A stretch of DNA of 64,000 nt from Periplaneta americana (taxonomy: Eukaryota; Arthropoda; Insecta; Blattodea; Blattidae): positions 198,632,543 to 198,696,542 of the forward strand of contig NC_091119.1 of assembly GCF_040183065.1 (NCBI RefSeq). The letters run 5' to 3'. A program made the translations under genes and the position numbers. Positions 47,421 through 61,139 of this stretch are shown piece by piece. Numbering within the stretch: position 1 is the stretch's first letter; the number at the start of each line of letters is the position of its first letter. Under the pieces are notes generated by a model that saw only the letters and a list, made by a program, of their open reading frames with translations, did not search any database and had not been told where the DNA came from.

Positions 47421-49140
47421 GAACTGGTAATGGAAAGTACGGGAAAACGGCTGAACGGATTTTAATGAGTAACCCCTCATTTTCATGCCTGGCATCCAAA
47501 GTTTTTCGGAAAAATAGTAGTTTTCAGTGAAATGTCAATTTTCCTACATAATTTTCCTATTTTCCAAAATCCATCTGTTGTCAGTTTTGAGAACTAATTT
47601 TATTGAATCACGGCCGACTTGATTGAATTTCAGAACAAAACACACACTACAATAAACAATAGGATATTACACGAAGGCCATGACCTGCAGGATTGCCGAC
47701 ATATTTAGAGCTCAATTCAATTTGTTATTAAAAACTGATTCTGCAGTGTATAATTTTCTGAGTACAGCTGTGTATTGGATATTCAAATGTACGAAACTTG
47801 AGGTGGTTTGATGACATTATTACCATTAGAAATTAAATATTATTATAGTTAATATCATGATGCATCTATTTTTCATTAATTGTACATAATACTGATGCTA
47901 TATTGATGACATGAAAGTCAAACGTTTTGAGCTTATGTAAGTAAATGTAGAGAATATCTTAATTTAGATCTTCATTTCTATAATTTACTGAGTGACTGCT
48001 ATATATAACTACAAAACTTAAGTAAGATAATAATATTGTTATTAAAAATCAAATATTTTTATACTTATTAACCCAGTGGGGTTGGGTCTTTTTCATATAC
48101 TTAATGGCGGTGTAGTGTAGATATTGATATGTGTCATTGTCTTCAGTATTGGCTCGAGAGAGCGCAAAAATTACAGTTCCTAAGGAAAGATCAAAAGGTG
48201 TTACTTACTGATAAAATAAGAGGCCTAGAAAATTTTTAAATCTCCAGATCATTTCAGCAAGATTTCTTAGTAGGATAAAATGATTTTACGCTCTACATTT
48301 CAAGTTCTACATGCAGCAGCTATACGAAAATGCTATTGTTCGAAAGCTTAGCAAACCTGACATTTTTTTAACTTTTGTCTACAATCCACAAGGACCTGAA
48401 ATAGCTACTGCTATCGTCCTGACATTGATACTTGCGTCTTCGCGTTGAAACTCAAAAACTGAAGTTGGATAGGTTCAAGAAAAAGTATTTGGCCTAAAAA
48501 AATCCATTCAGAGGGAGTATGTTTCATTATTATGGAAGCAAATAACTATCAAAAAGACAAGTATTCTTCATTGAAAATGAATCTGAAAAATTTTTATTTG
48601 AACGTCTAACGAACTTAGTTTGCAGCAGCATTTGCTGCACAAGCCACTAGTATTATTATATTACCGGCTCTTCTGTATGGCCTTACACGACCTCCCAGGG
48701 GAGTCGCGACCCATACTTTGGGAACAACTGGTGTAGACCATCAGATAGGGATGAACACTGGGAATTCACTTGCACCATTCTTTTTCTGTAAGAGATTTCC
48801 ACAGTTTATAACTAATGTCACTGCCAATATGTCTAGTGCTCTTATCGATTTGTACGCTGTATGTAACTAAAGTGAACCCAACTTGTACCTTCATTAGCTT
48901 TCAAGAGAGAAAATGTTATTTTAGAATATATTTGGAAATATATTTTATTTAAATGCATAATCATTATAACAAAGTTAAATTTTCAACCATTTTACAATAA
49001 ACGTATTTACTTCATGACTGGATGAATGTTTTCTGAGTTGTGTGTGGTTCCTTCCGTCCATTTCACAAATTGTAATGAACAACTATATCACATATGGAAT
49101 CAAGGAAAAGATCATGGACTTGGAATATTTCGAAGAAACT
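46595..49140 (+). repeat. Direct duplication of about 620 bp, second copy split
   Basis: 46595-47212 is repeated as 47213-47368 plus 48651-49140 (AACATTATTT.TTATATTTAT; TGTATGGCCTTACAC; TTTTTCTGTAAGAGATTTCC; ATCAAGGAAAAGATCATGGA in both). The copies differ by small changes and two indels, one being GGGGAGTCGCGACC, present only in copy 2. The copy 2 gap is the Helitron insertion. Confidence 0.85.
47369..48650 (+). mobile_element. Helitron fragment with 3' hairpin and CTAG end
   Basis: The 3' terminus has the hairpin GCAGCA-GCATT-TGCTGC (48622-48638), then ACAAGCCA and CTAG at 48647-48650, directly followed by host T, as known for Helitrons. The + strand at 48308-48400 encodes YMQQLYENAIVRKLSKPDIF then LTFVYNPQGPEIA, matching the Helitron helicase-like N-terminal (Rep) region. 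The 5' end is a (TA)n tract before ATTTGAACTGGTAATGG. The Rep and helicase parts are mostly deleted. Confidence 0.88.
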
Positions 49141-49269
49141 AGCTCCGCTAAGGTCAAATTTAAGCTTCTAGGGCATGCCAATAATTATAAGTGGCCAATA
49201 TAATTAGTCTAAGATCTCATGTTCAAAACCAAGCTGCTGCAGTCAATTGAAACATGATGGTTCATGTAA

Positions 49270-49545
49270 AATAATCTATGTATAACATTCAAGGAAGCAG
49301 TTTCTTCTTAGCCAGTGACCCAGCCAATTTATTTTCCTCTTCCTGATCAGTTTCAGCATTATTCTTTCTTCTCCGAACGTTTCTAGCACAGCTATATTTC
49401 TTATTTTGTCTGCCTATTTCACACGCTTCGATCTTCTTTGTATCCATATTTCAAATGCTCCTAGTAAGTTTTCTTAACTTCGCCGTAATGTCCATATTTC
49501 TGCACACCCCTCACAAAACACTTCACTAGTTGAATTTATAATATA
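49270..49545 (-). mobile_element. LINE fragment, family of 88-780
   Basis: Colinear with 250-330 and 560-745 of the first copy (CAGTTTCTTCTTAGCCAGTG; CTTCCTGATCAGTTTCAGCA), with an internal deletion. Too decayed to code. Confidence 0.65.
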
Positions 49546-49724
49546 CATTAATATTTACATACGTTTTATTCAGTTTGAGTGTTTTCTTTTTAAATATTTT
49601 TGTTTAATAATTTCAAATCCGAACTTTGCACTGTATTCCCCCTTCATTCTGCACAGTTATGTTACTTCCAGTCTAAGTTTGGTATCTTACGTTTGTATTT
49701 ATTTTACGGTACATAATAGTGACA

Positions 49725-49945
49725 GGATTTTTTCTCGTTGCCAAACTTTCAGAACGGCCCCGAGGTTCACTCAGCTTCTTATAAAATTGAGTACCGAGTC
49801 TTTCCCGGGGGTAAAAGACGGTCAGAGCGTGGTGCCGACCACACCACCTCATTCTAGTGCCGAGGTCATGGAAAGCATGGGGCTCTACCTCCATGCCCCC
49901 CAAGTGCCTTCATGGCATGTTACGGGGATACCTTTATCTTTTTTT
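49725..49945. repeat. GC-rich dispersed repeat candidate
   Basis: A sharp GC-rich island in AT-rich DNA (AACGGCCCCGAGGTTCACTC; TTTCCCGGGGGTAAAAGACG; GTGCCGAGGTCATGGAAAGC). Not repeated elsewhere in the window. I suspect an interspersed element from its look only. Confidence 0.35.
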
Positions 49946-50146
49946 TACATAATAGTGTAGCCAGCTAATGACCTCAAAAATATCATCTTAGACGCTTGTA
50001 AGTAAATGTAAATAATAAGTAAAATAAAAAATGAATTAGAGGAGTGTAATAGGAAGTTAAGTAAGACGGTAGAGATAATGAAAATAGGTGAGGAGTATGG
50101 CGGGGGAGGCTAGCTAGGATAGCGAAGTATAACATGTAGAAAATTA

Positions 50147-51172
50147 GTGAGATCTGAAAATGAAATGTACAAAGAAACAGACATAATAACGAACTTATTG
50201 GACAATGGTGTATTATGTGTTTATAGATCCAAGAATGTACATATTAATGTGGGTGTTCCTCAGGGCTCTGTTCTGGGCCCTGTATTGTTTCTTTTATATG
50301 TAAACGATTTACCCATATATGTAAGAAATCATTTTATGTGTATGTATGCTGATGATACTTCTGTCATTGTAAAAGATGGAGAGGAACTGGATTTAGAGAC
50401 AACCTGTTGTGACCTGTTAAAAGATCTCAAAACATGGTTTGATAGCAATCTGCTTCACTTAAATGTTAGTAAGACCGGATATATTTACTTTCACAATTCT
50501 CAAAAGAGAAATTTGAAGGACATCAATATTTCTATTCAAGATCAATACTTATGTAAATGGGAAACTACTAAATTCTTGGGCGTTACATTTGATGATTGTT
50601 TGTCTTGGAGACCCCATTGCACAAGTTTAATTTCTAAGCTCAATAGCATTTGTTATCAAATCAGAATTTTGAGGACGATAATAAATCACGATGTATTAAT
50701 GTCTTATTATTTCGCACACGTCGAGTCAAGGCTTTCATATGGTATTTGTTTTTGGGGATCTGGAACCATGCTGAATGATATATTTATTGCTCAAAAGCGT
50801 ATTGTCAGATGCATAGCGGGTGTTGACAGTAGGACCTCTTGTAGGGAACATTTTTTACAATATAATATTCTTACTGTTTATGGTTTATACATTTTTAATG
50901 TTTTACTACTAATTTATAAAAATCTGTCAGATTTTCATCAAAATTGTGATTTCCATACCTACGACACTCGTAACAAAAATAGTTTAACTATTCCAGCTCA
51001 CCACCTTACAAACACTAGTAGAACATATATGGTCTTTGGTATCAAAATATACAACAGTTTGCCTTATGACATCAAATATACAAAAAATTCTCTGAAATTT
51101 AGGAATTATATAAAAACGAAATTAATAAAATTGTGTTCCTACAGTCTTGAGGATGCACGCATGGGCCGTTGA
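50147..51172 (+). CDS. LINE reverse transcriptase, 5'-truncated, open frame
   Basis: A 341-codon open frame ending TGA at 51170-51172. It contains the RT blocks VPQGSVLGPVLFLLYVNDLP and MYADDTSVIV (YADD catalytic pair), then LLHLNVSKTGYIYF and KFLGVTFDDCLSWRPHCTSL. The C-terminal thumb follows, with SYGICFWGSG, AQKRIVRCIAGVDSRTSCRE and TYDTRNKNS. The palm N-terminus (first catalytic Asp) and the endonuclease are missing, so it cannot work as is. The layout suggests the jockey/CR1 group. The uninterrupted frame implies a fairly young insertion. An untranslated region of about 100 bp ends GACAATAAAGT before the TCTA tail. Confidence 0.88.
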   Translation: MRSENEMYKETDIITNLLDNGVLCVYRSKNVHINVGVPQGSVLGPVLFLLYVNDLPIYVRNHFMCMYADDTSVIVKDGEELDLETTCCDLLKDLKTWFDSNLLHLNVSKTGYIYFHNSQKRNLKDINISIQDQYLCKWETTKFLGVTFDDCLSWRPHCTSLISKLNSICYQIRILRTIINHDVLMSYYFAHVESRLSYGICFWGSGTMLNDIFIAQKRIVRCIAGVDSRTSCREHFLQYNILTVYGLYIFNVLLLIYKNLSDFHQNCDFHTYDTRNKNSLTIPAHHLTNTSRTYMVFGIKIYNSLPYDIKYTKNSLKFRNYIKTKLIKLCSYSLEDARMGR

Positions 51173-51272
51173 AATGAATACTGTTTTTTTTTATTTGACT
51201 TATTTTAAATTAAATTGTAATTGTATATATTTGACCATGTCTATGCATACATTATGCCATCGACAATAAAGT

Positions 51273-53324
<2,052 letters not shown>

Positions 53325-53599
53325 GTCTGTCTGTCTGTCTGTCTGTCTGTCTATGGTTTAGTAACAGTGTGTGTTCAGTATAAGTGAACTGGAATTCAAG
53401 AACGGAGTTGTAAAAGTGTCAATTTTGAATGATCTAAAATAAGTTGTTAGATTTTAAAGGTGGTAATATTGATGAATCTAAATGGGGTCGAAAGTTAAAT
53501 TATAAGAGCGTCTACAAAAAGTAGGCTATATCTGTAATGTGGCACCGAATACAAAATTGTGAGGTCCACGTTACATGGATGTAAATGTTGACATCAAAA

Positions 53600-53645
<46 letters not shown>

Positions 53646-53737
53646 CATCATATCATATTTCCTGTTTAATTTTTGCATGTTTCTACTCTATCACTATAAC
53701 AACCACCACTCACTCAGTATCATCTGTCTTTTTACAG
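53325..53737. other. Array flank and (TA)n tract
   Basis: An oligo-A followed by TA repeats at about 53597-53644, then a run of pyrimidines leading into the possible acceptor at 53737. No coding sequence. Confidence 0.6.
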
Positions 53738-53849
53738 ACGGCTGAAGGGGTGTTCCTGCTAGTCTGCCAGTAATGATGGAAGATAGAAGAGACAAGATTG
53801 TGCACCGTGCTCATCTAATGAAAAACATGCGGTTGCTGTGCCACGAAGG
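53738..53849 (+). CDS. Possible 5' coding exon, unknown protein
   Basis: The acceptor CTGTCTTTTTACAG ends at 53737 and the donor AAGG|GTAAGT begins at 53850: consensus sites 112 bases apart. ATG at 53773 gives 25 codons plus two bases (MMEDRRDKIVHRAHLMKNMR, LLCHE). Upstream stops in the exon would make 53738-53772 untranslated. No homology recognised and no partner exon found. Confidence 0.35.
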
Positions 53850-54234
53850 GTAAGTACTCAAATAACTCATTTCGCAGTCCAGACATCAAAGTATAACTTA
53901 TTAAAACCTAAGGTTGTTGTCACAGTTCTTGTGTGTGGAATTCTCAGAATGTTACTGTCTTTTATCAGAAGTTGCTTATATTTTTATGCAGTTTATTTAC
54001 CTACGCATTTTCTTGACTATTTCAAGTCACACCGCAAAGACATACAGGGCATTTTTTTATTGTTAATGTCTAGATTTACACTGGTGTCCGAAAATGGTCT
54101 GCTCTTACGGAGTTACAACGTGCAAATTTCTTACACAATGGAAAAAGTCTGAAAGCATTATTCGAGTATACATATAACCTACTTGTACCTAACGTTTACC
54201 GTCTTTCATCGGTTGCTTAATGAATTTGTACTGT
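53850..54234. other. No recognised feature
   Basis: A 104-codon frame at 53838-54152 overlaps the donor site and has no known domain. Confidence 0.35.
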
Positions 54235-54460
54235 GTAACTGAAAGGTTATCACCGGTGAAATTGGCGTTAGCGAGAAGAACATTAGACGAGAACAATGAT
54301 TTGTCATGAGTTTATCTCGCATTCGTCTTACAGTTTGACAAGTCCTTGGAAGAACTAAAGCAGGTAATCACCCTGAGCGGAATTCGAACTCACGCCCGAG
54401 CGCAGCATCGCAAGACGAATTCTGCAGGTGCCCCTAGACTACGGCGGTTGGCTTGTTGTT
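54235..54460 (-). mobile_element. tRNA-derived SINE, family D
   Basis: The minus strand carries CCGTAGTCTAGGGGCACC (A-box region) and GTGAGTTCGAATTCCGCTC (B box), then about 140 bp of body. It differs from families A, B, C and E. No target duplication established. Confidence 0.65.
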
Positions 54461-54652
54461 CATATGTATTGGTGAAGTTAACATTATTACTATAAAATTT
54501 TATGTAGGCCTATATAACTTTTATTTTCACCTGCAAATCTAGTTAAAGACTATGTATTTACTACTGGGAAGAAGAGAAATATTAATCGAGATATCGAAAA
54601 AACCAAGTAATAGAACTTCGAGTTATAGAAAAAATATTATATATAAATTATA

Positions 54653-55772
54653 CAGGGACATCATTTTATTTTTACTAACATTTCTAATATTAACCTGTCT
54701 ATACCTTGTTGAAAACCGAAAACACAGTTTGCTACCCCCTTCCATTGGGAGTTCGATGACACTGGCGTAAAATACAAACAAATCACTTTAATAGGTATAG
54801 GAGGGAAGAAAAGTAGTTAATCCACTTACGAAACTACGAAATATCACGCGTTTGAGTTTGATAATTTCCATTAGGTTTTTGTTTAATCAAAATACAGTAC
54901 AGTATTAACAATAAGTGTTTTTACTCACGAACTGAGCTGTCCATGTGACGTATTCATTATGCAGTGTATATTATACTGTCTACAGCACATTAGCGTACAA
55001 TATAGAGAATGAAGTTAAATTGAAAAATAATCATAATATGGATATTTAAACACATTTTTGAAAATGGTGGTCGTTCATTTCGATACAGGCTTCAGTTCTA
55101 ATGTGCATATTATCGCACTATTAGACTATTGTACCTAATTCCAATTACCAGTTTCGTTCTTCGTACCAGTAACTCATGTTGAAATAATTCTGTACCTACT
55201 CTATAAAAGAGTACCTTACGTACTGTAAATTCAATCTTCACTTCTGCCCGATCCGAAAAGGTAAATTTACTCAAACATGCTATCTACTGTCCGTCCAAGT
55301 GGTTATGTCGCAGGATCGTAGAAAGGGGGGGGGGAATCACGTAACAGTTAATTACTTAACGAGGCCCTTTTATTTAAGTTATTTTAAGCAGTTGTATGGG
55401 TATAATATTACGTAGACGTCCAATTCTAACAAAAATTATGTTCTTAGAAAAGAGCTAAGACAGCCCAGCCACTAGCCTTTACAGAGAGGCGAATAGAAGC
55501 AGGTGGGGGAAACCGGGATGCGACGTAGGCAAACGGACGACAGTACTTATGCGAAAATGATTCAATATTGGAAGCCTTTTCGTCACTGGTAAACGTGAAC
55601 ATATTTTTGGAACGTACTGTTTACTATGACCGTATGGCTACTATGACTATATATGCGGTCTTGGGTCTGGTGGAGGACGGTTGAACTTCATTAGTAGAAG
55701 GGGTGGGAGTGAAGTATATTTAAAAACTCAGGTACAATAAAAATTGAAGTAAAAATAAAATGATGTCCCTGT
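54653..55772. mobile_element. Non-autonomous DNA element D1, copy 2 (1,120 bp)
   Basis: Same terminal repeats and interior order as 13047-14125, in the same orientation, roughly 90% similar by eye. TA is present at the left flank (54651-54652) but TC at the right. It has extra short segments and a longer oligo-G (55326-55334). Confidence 0.85.
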
Positions 55773-56639
55773 CTATGATTCCGTCTGAAATTAAAATTAC
55801 TTCGAGATATCGAAATCGAATTATAGAAGTTCGACTGTAGCCTATATAACTTTCGCAATGGTCAAATCGTGTCTCTAGGGTGGTGTGTTACAATTTTGAA
55901 GTTATTTTCAATTATTCAAGCACTTCCTTTCTCCCGTGGGTGTTGTGGAAGGATATCGAAGTTACATCAAAACAGTTCTTCGACGTAAGCGGAAGAGGCG
56001 ACACTCATAGTGAGGCTAATACACCAAAGAGCGGAGATATTGACCTTGTCAGCTTCCTATTGTGAAAGACGTCGGTGACATTTTTGGAGGAAATTCGTAG
56101 GCCTATTATTCACGCGTTACGAAGTTTAGTATAGCCGGACACATCCGAAGTGCTAGTCACAGGAAACCAATACTTTAACATATGGTATATGTTTATTACG
56201 AAAATCGGGATTTTTGTGATTGTCATCTCGTCGAGAAAGATACAGTGGTGTTGGGGACAAGAAACACTTCCTAGATTCAAAGAAAGAGTTGTTGAAAATT
56301 AGTGAATTGTTGTTCTTTTGTAACTTTCTGTGAACTGCGGATGACGGTAGAAAAGAGTCGAACTCTTTATGTTGCCATATTAAATATGGATGGATTTAAG
56401 TTCATAGGGCCGCAAAACCATAACAGTTTATAAAGAGTTGTAAAATAACCAATTAAAAATATAGACAATTTGTTGTATTCTTCCCAAGGAACAGGGTTGT
56501 AGTCCCAAAACTTACAGTGCCGGAGCTCTTTATGTGTTTTTTTTTCTAACTTTCGGGGAAGGGGAAGGTTTGGATGCAAAAAAAAGACAAAGAAAGAAAT
56601 GTCATAAAGTAAGACTGTAAGGAGAATGCAAGGCAACTC
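55773..56639. other. No recognised gene
   Basis: Small frames on both strands without domains. ACAGTGCCGGAGCTC near 56515 resembles a hAT-style end also seen near 59245, unproven. Confidence 0.35.
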
Positions 56640-56734
56640 CAATCAATACCACTCCATTTAGCTTCTGAAGCAGAAGTAAACAAAATGTTCACTGTAAGAG
56701 TAATCATTCTGCGCAATATAATAACTTACTTACA

Positions 56735-56798
<64 letters not shown>

Positions 56799-57990
56799 GG
56801 CTTTTAAGGAACCCGGAGGTTCATTGCCGCCCTCACATAAGCCCGCCATTAGTCCCTATCCTCAGCAAGATTAATCCAGTCTCTTCCATCATATCCCACC
56901 TCCCTCAAATCCATTTTAATATTATCTTCCCACCTACGTCTCGGCCTCCCCAAAGGTCTTTTTCCCTCCGGCCTCCCAACTAACACTCTATATGCATTTC
57001 TGGATTCGCCCATACGTGCTACATGCCCTGCCCATCTCAAACGTCTGGATTTAATGTTCCTAATTATGTCAGGTAAAGAACACAATGCGTGCAGTTCTGT
57101 GTTGTGTAACTTTCTCCATTCTCCTGTACCTTCATCCCTCTTAGCCCCAAATATTTTCCTAAGAACCTTATTCTCAAACACCCTTAATCTCTGTTCCTCT
57201 CTCAAAGTGAGAGTCCAAGTTTCACAACCATACAGAACAACTGGAAATATAACTGTTTTATAAATTCTAACTTTCAGATTTTTTGACAGCAGACTGGATG
57301 CGCAATGTAATAAGCTGATACAAATTCCGCTTTTGTTGCTTCACTGTGGGCTGCACTCGTTTATTCGCCAATATTTTCAATTGATTGCTTTTCAGACATA
57401 TCAATAATTTTTTGTGCTATATTATGAGCACTGGATTTCTTGTGTTCAATGATTTTTTTCGTAGTGACTTAAGCTGATCTGATCTGATTTGTTCGATCCG
57501 TAGTAATTTACTGAATATGAGCGCCATTCGTTAGATACAGAAATACACTCTTTTTTTTTAATGCACCTAATGTAGTTACTTCATGACACACTTTACAGTC
57601 TAGCTTACATTGCTTACACTCAATCAACGGATAAGCTTCTTTTTTTCTTGACCACACATTTTCTTCATTCCAGACATTCGGCCACTCACTTTGCAGGCCG
57701 ACTTTTTGGCTTTCAATATTTTGATCTTTATGACGTTGAATATTCTTCGCAGTCATACTGGAACTGTATCTTTTGTAACAGTATCTCTGGTTGAATTACT
57801 AGTTTCATCAAATAAAAGCGATGGGCTTGAAATATCAACAATATCAGGAGAGGAAGCTTTTGTAACTCCACTAGTAACAGCAATGACACGAGAAAAGAAA
57901 GAAGTTAATGTTTTTTGTCTATGTTTATTTTGTTCCATATTTACTGAAGAGCAATACATAAAAACAAAAGTTTCGAGCAGTTTTTTAGTC
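56640..57990 (-). pseudogene. hAT transposase N-terminal region, broken
   Basis: The minus strand (57990 downward) encodes MEQNKHRQKTLTSFFSRV, then SEWPNVWNEENVWSRKKEAY and CKQCKLDCKVCHEVTTLGAL, then HNIAQKIIDMSEKQSIENIG. The C-x2-C...C-x2-C/H pattern resembles the TTF/KIAA1586-type zinc finger at the start of some hAT transposases. It contains stops and frameshifts and is interrupted by the LINE at 56725-57298. Coding-like sequence resumes on the far side (about 56640-56710). Confidence 0.65.
56725..57298 (-). mobile_element. LINE L4 copy with 15-bp target duplication and (CTTA)n tail
   Basis: Flanked by TGCGCAATATAATAA (56710-56724) and TGCGCAATGTAATAA (57299-57313). The tail CTTA repeats run 56725-56797. 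The minus-strand frame 56849-57205 matches the family (VFENKVLRKIFGAKRDEGTG; NIKSRRLRWAGHVARMGESR; GRPRRRWEDNIKMDLREVGY). 5'-truncated. Confidence 0.9.
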
Positions 57991-58196
57991 ACATTATAGG
58001 CAGTAAATTAACTGTTTAAAATTCACTTCGTAAAATAAGTGGGAAACAAACACAACACATTTCGGTAAGTAACACCAGAGACAATCTCTTGTATCGTACA
58101 AAGACGCGAAAACTAACGAAATACGATACGAAACGAAAGTGAATTAGGAATATGATCATTTCGCGCAGACTCACTAAAGTTGAGTTTAGTGGTTGT
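57991..58196. other. 5' flank of transposase remnant
   Basis: No feature recognised. The last 8 bases are the hAT target copy GTGGTTGT. Confidence 0.4.
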
Positions 58197-59075
58197 CAGT
58201 GGCGTAGCAAGAAATTTTGAGCAGGGGAAGCTAACTCAAGTTGTCTTTCATGCAATATGAGAAAACGTATTACAATAATATAGTCTTAAAATAAATAGTA
58301 GTCAATGTCAAGTCAGCAGTCGAAGATTGGTTGAAACCTCGTAACACCAATAAGGCATGACCTCAAATGGTACGTAATAAAACATGATTTCACGGTTTAC
58401 ACATATCTCTAACAAATAGACACGTATACGTAGGCCTATAACATTCGCTTACTCCCTGTCATACATAGATATATCACAATATTAACGGTCAATAGATACA
58501 GTATTAGTATCATTACGTAAGTATGCGTCTGTATTTTGAGTGTGTCCTTCATTGACTGCAAGGGAGTCGGTAATTTGTTTTCTAAATCACACTTTTGTTC
58601 GTAAGTCAGTCTTGATAATACAATTGTCCTAAAAAATTCAAGTAAATTGGTGTCAGGAACTGTTATTTCACTCATTATTTATTATATCAGCCACAATGCA
58701 CACTAACACTTCAACTGAACACAACTGACGAAAGGGATAACTCGGAAACTACTTATTTTCAATGTAAAAGCTAGCTTCTTGCGAGCCTTGCAACCAGGGT
58801 AGTTTAGTTAGAAGGGGATGGAAAATCTGCGGGGTGGGTTACACAGAAGAATGAGTGTAAGAAACCAGTCTGCTTGGAAACCTGGTGTGTGTAGGCTTCT
58901 TGTTTACTGCTGCATCACAAATCATCCTGAGCTGCCGCATCACAATATTTAACGCATAAATATAAGTTTTATTAAAATTAATAAATAATTTTGTCCATAG
59001 ACTGCAGGTTTATTATGAAATTATTATTAACTGGGGAAGCTGAGATTTTTAGCTTACATTGACGCTACGCCACTG
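58197..59075. mobile_element. hAT-type non-autonomous element, 879 bp
   Basis: Perfect 8-bp target duplication GTGGTTGT (58189-58196 and 59076-59083). Ends CAGTGGCGTAGC at both termini, followed by imperfectly matching AGCTTCCCC blocks. It includes a scrap of repeat R3 near 58305-58365. No transposase. Confidence 0.9.
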
Positions 59076-59083
59076 GTGGTTGT

Positions 59084-59621
59084 CCTGTCACTTATAGTGG
59101 TCGAGCGACCCTCTACTTCCGAACATGTTCCGATTTTCTAAAGGAAGCACAGAAAATATAATCACTAAATATTCTGACATTAACTAAGATATCGTTAGCT
59201 AGGAAAGTATTGTGATGTCAAAACAGATTTTAAAATTCCAAATTAGTGCCGGAGCTCCGCTCCACCTTAGAACACAGTTCCGGAGCGTCGCTCCTCTCCG
59301 CTCCACCACCACTACATCTCTGCCAAGGAATAAGCTGTTAAAAATCTACACATTTATATTATTTCCGTCCTGTATAGAATTACTTATTAAGAAAGACAAC
59401 TATGGAATCTTTCTTGAGTCTTGAATAACCCTATACCTAGTTCTCCTTTGTTTTCTTGATCGGTATTCTTTTGTTGTTGTTGTTTTTTTTTTTTTGTCTG
59501 TACACTTTCGTCCTCGGCAAATGGTACTTCCAATTTTTTTTTCTCTATCGTTGAATTATATTATGCAGACTGCCGACATTTATAACTCGTTCCATATTTT
59601 CGTCAGCCGTATGGTCTAGCG
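59084..59621. other. No recognised gene
   Basis: GTGCCGGAGCTCCGCTCC at about 59246 looks like a hAT end but has no partner nearby. Confidence 0.35.
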
Positions 59622-61139
59622 CAGCGTTTCTCAAACTATGGTCCGCGGACCACCTGTGGTCCTCGAGGTCTACCCTTGTGGTCCTTCAAAAAAGACAGAA
59701 GAAAAAATAAAATTCAAATGAATTGCGTATCACACTATACCTGCAAATGACACACGGCATTCGCCTTTCACTTTTTCTCCCAATATAGACATTTAATGAA
59801 ATTTATTGCCCTACCTATCAACCGACTTCCCACTCTACTCTCAGCAACAAAAGAGGGATTTAAAGCACTATGGACGTGGTGTTTCGCGACATCTTTTCCC
59901 TCCACATCTGGCGCATGTAACTAAGCCAGGGACCAAAGAATTCATAACAGAGGACCGAACCTTTTCATGTATTTATGACTTTCTTAATAGTTCTGCCAAC
60001 ACCCAGACTGCACATCGAAATGGTCACATACTGTACGTCGTACACCAGTAATACAACTCTGAGGTCACAATTTGAAACTTATTTTTCCAAGTTAATATGA
60101 CGAATTTTCATGGGTTCGTGATCCCTTTCACTGCGATATTGAAAATAACAAACTTTCATTGAGTGAAAGAAAACAGTTAATTGAACTCTCAAATGACACC
60201 GGTCTTAAAATGAAATTCGAAGCGAAAGGTATGGTTAATTTCTGGACCTCATCACAAGTGAAAAGAGAATATAGGAATTGTACAATAGTGCTTTAGAGAT
60301 TATAATTCAGTTTGCTCCTACGTGTGAGAAAGGGTTTTCATCACTAACTCTAATAAAAACAAAGTACCGAAATCGACTTGATGTATGTGACGATTGACCG
60401 ACTTAAGCTTACCATGAAAGAGTAATGGAACGGAGAAACATTCTCTCCGGCGCCGGGATTTGAACCCAGGTTTTCAGCTCTACGTGCTGACGCTTTATCC
60501 ACTAAGCCACTCCGGATTCCACCCCGGCGTCGGACAGAATCGTCTCAGTTTTAAGTTCCAACTCTTGGGTTCCCTCTAGTGGCCGCCCTCTGCACTACGT
60601 CATAGATATCTATGAACCTAGGGCCGAAGTCCACACATGTGCTGAGGTGCACTCGTAATGAGTGACTAGTTGGCCGGGATCCGACGGAATTAAATAATAT
60701 ATAACATAATAATATATAGATAATAATATATATAATATATGAAATAAATAAATAATATATAAAATAAATAAATAATATATATTAAGCTTACCAGCTTACA
60801 TCCAAATATAGAACTGTGCAAGAATCGGCAGGTTCATCCATCTCATTAATGTGAGTGCCAATAATAATTTTTTTTTTCAGTTAATTAGTTGAAGATTATC
60901 CAAACTCTAATACCTTGAATTATTAGAAACAGAAATGAATTTTCTTCTATTAACATTGACTTAATTTAATTAAATTAATTTTAATTAATTAATCCTATTT
61001 TAAAATATAAGTATACTGGTATTACAATGTGCTACACAAATTATAAATTTGCTTTCGAAAGGAACAGAGTAAGGTGGTCCGCGGAACTGTTCTGACTTAA
61101 AAAAGTGGTCCCCACTTCAAAAAAGTTTGAGAAACACCG
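59622..61139 (+). mobile_element. hAT transposon with ZBED-like transposase remnant
   Basis: Ends CAGCGTTTCTCAAACTATGG and the complement of CGGTGTTTCTCAAACTTTTT, with 8-bp flanks GTCTAGCG / GTCTAACG (59614-59621 and 61140-61147). The + strand at about 60147-60410 encodes the C-terminal dimerisation region in two frames: NNKLSLSERKQLIELSNDTG, LKMKFEAKGMVNFW, then ALEIIIQFAPTCEKGFSSLT and LIKTKYRNRLDV. Frameshifted and missing most of the catalytic core. Confidence 0.85.
60445..60665 (-). mobile_element. tRNA-derived SINE, family E, inside the hAT element
   Basis: Minus strand: body (CGAGTGCACCTCAGCACATG, GCCACTAGAGGGAACCCAAG, ACTGAGACGATTCTGTCCGA), then a tRNA-like unit with GTGGCTTAGTGGATAAAGCG and GGGTTCAAATCCCGGCGCCG. 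As in family A, the body lies before the tRNA-like unit. Confidence 0.7.
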
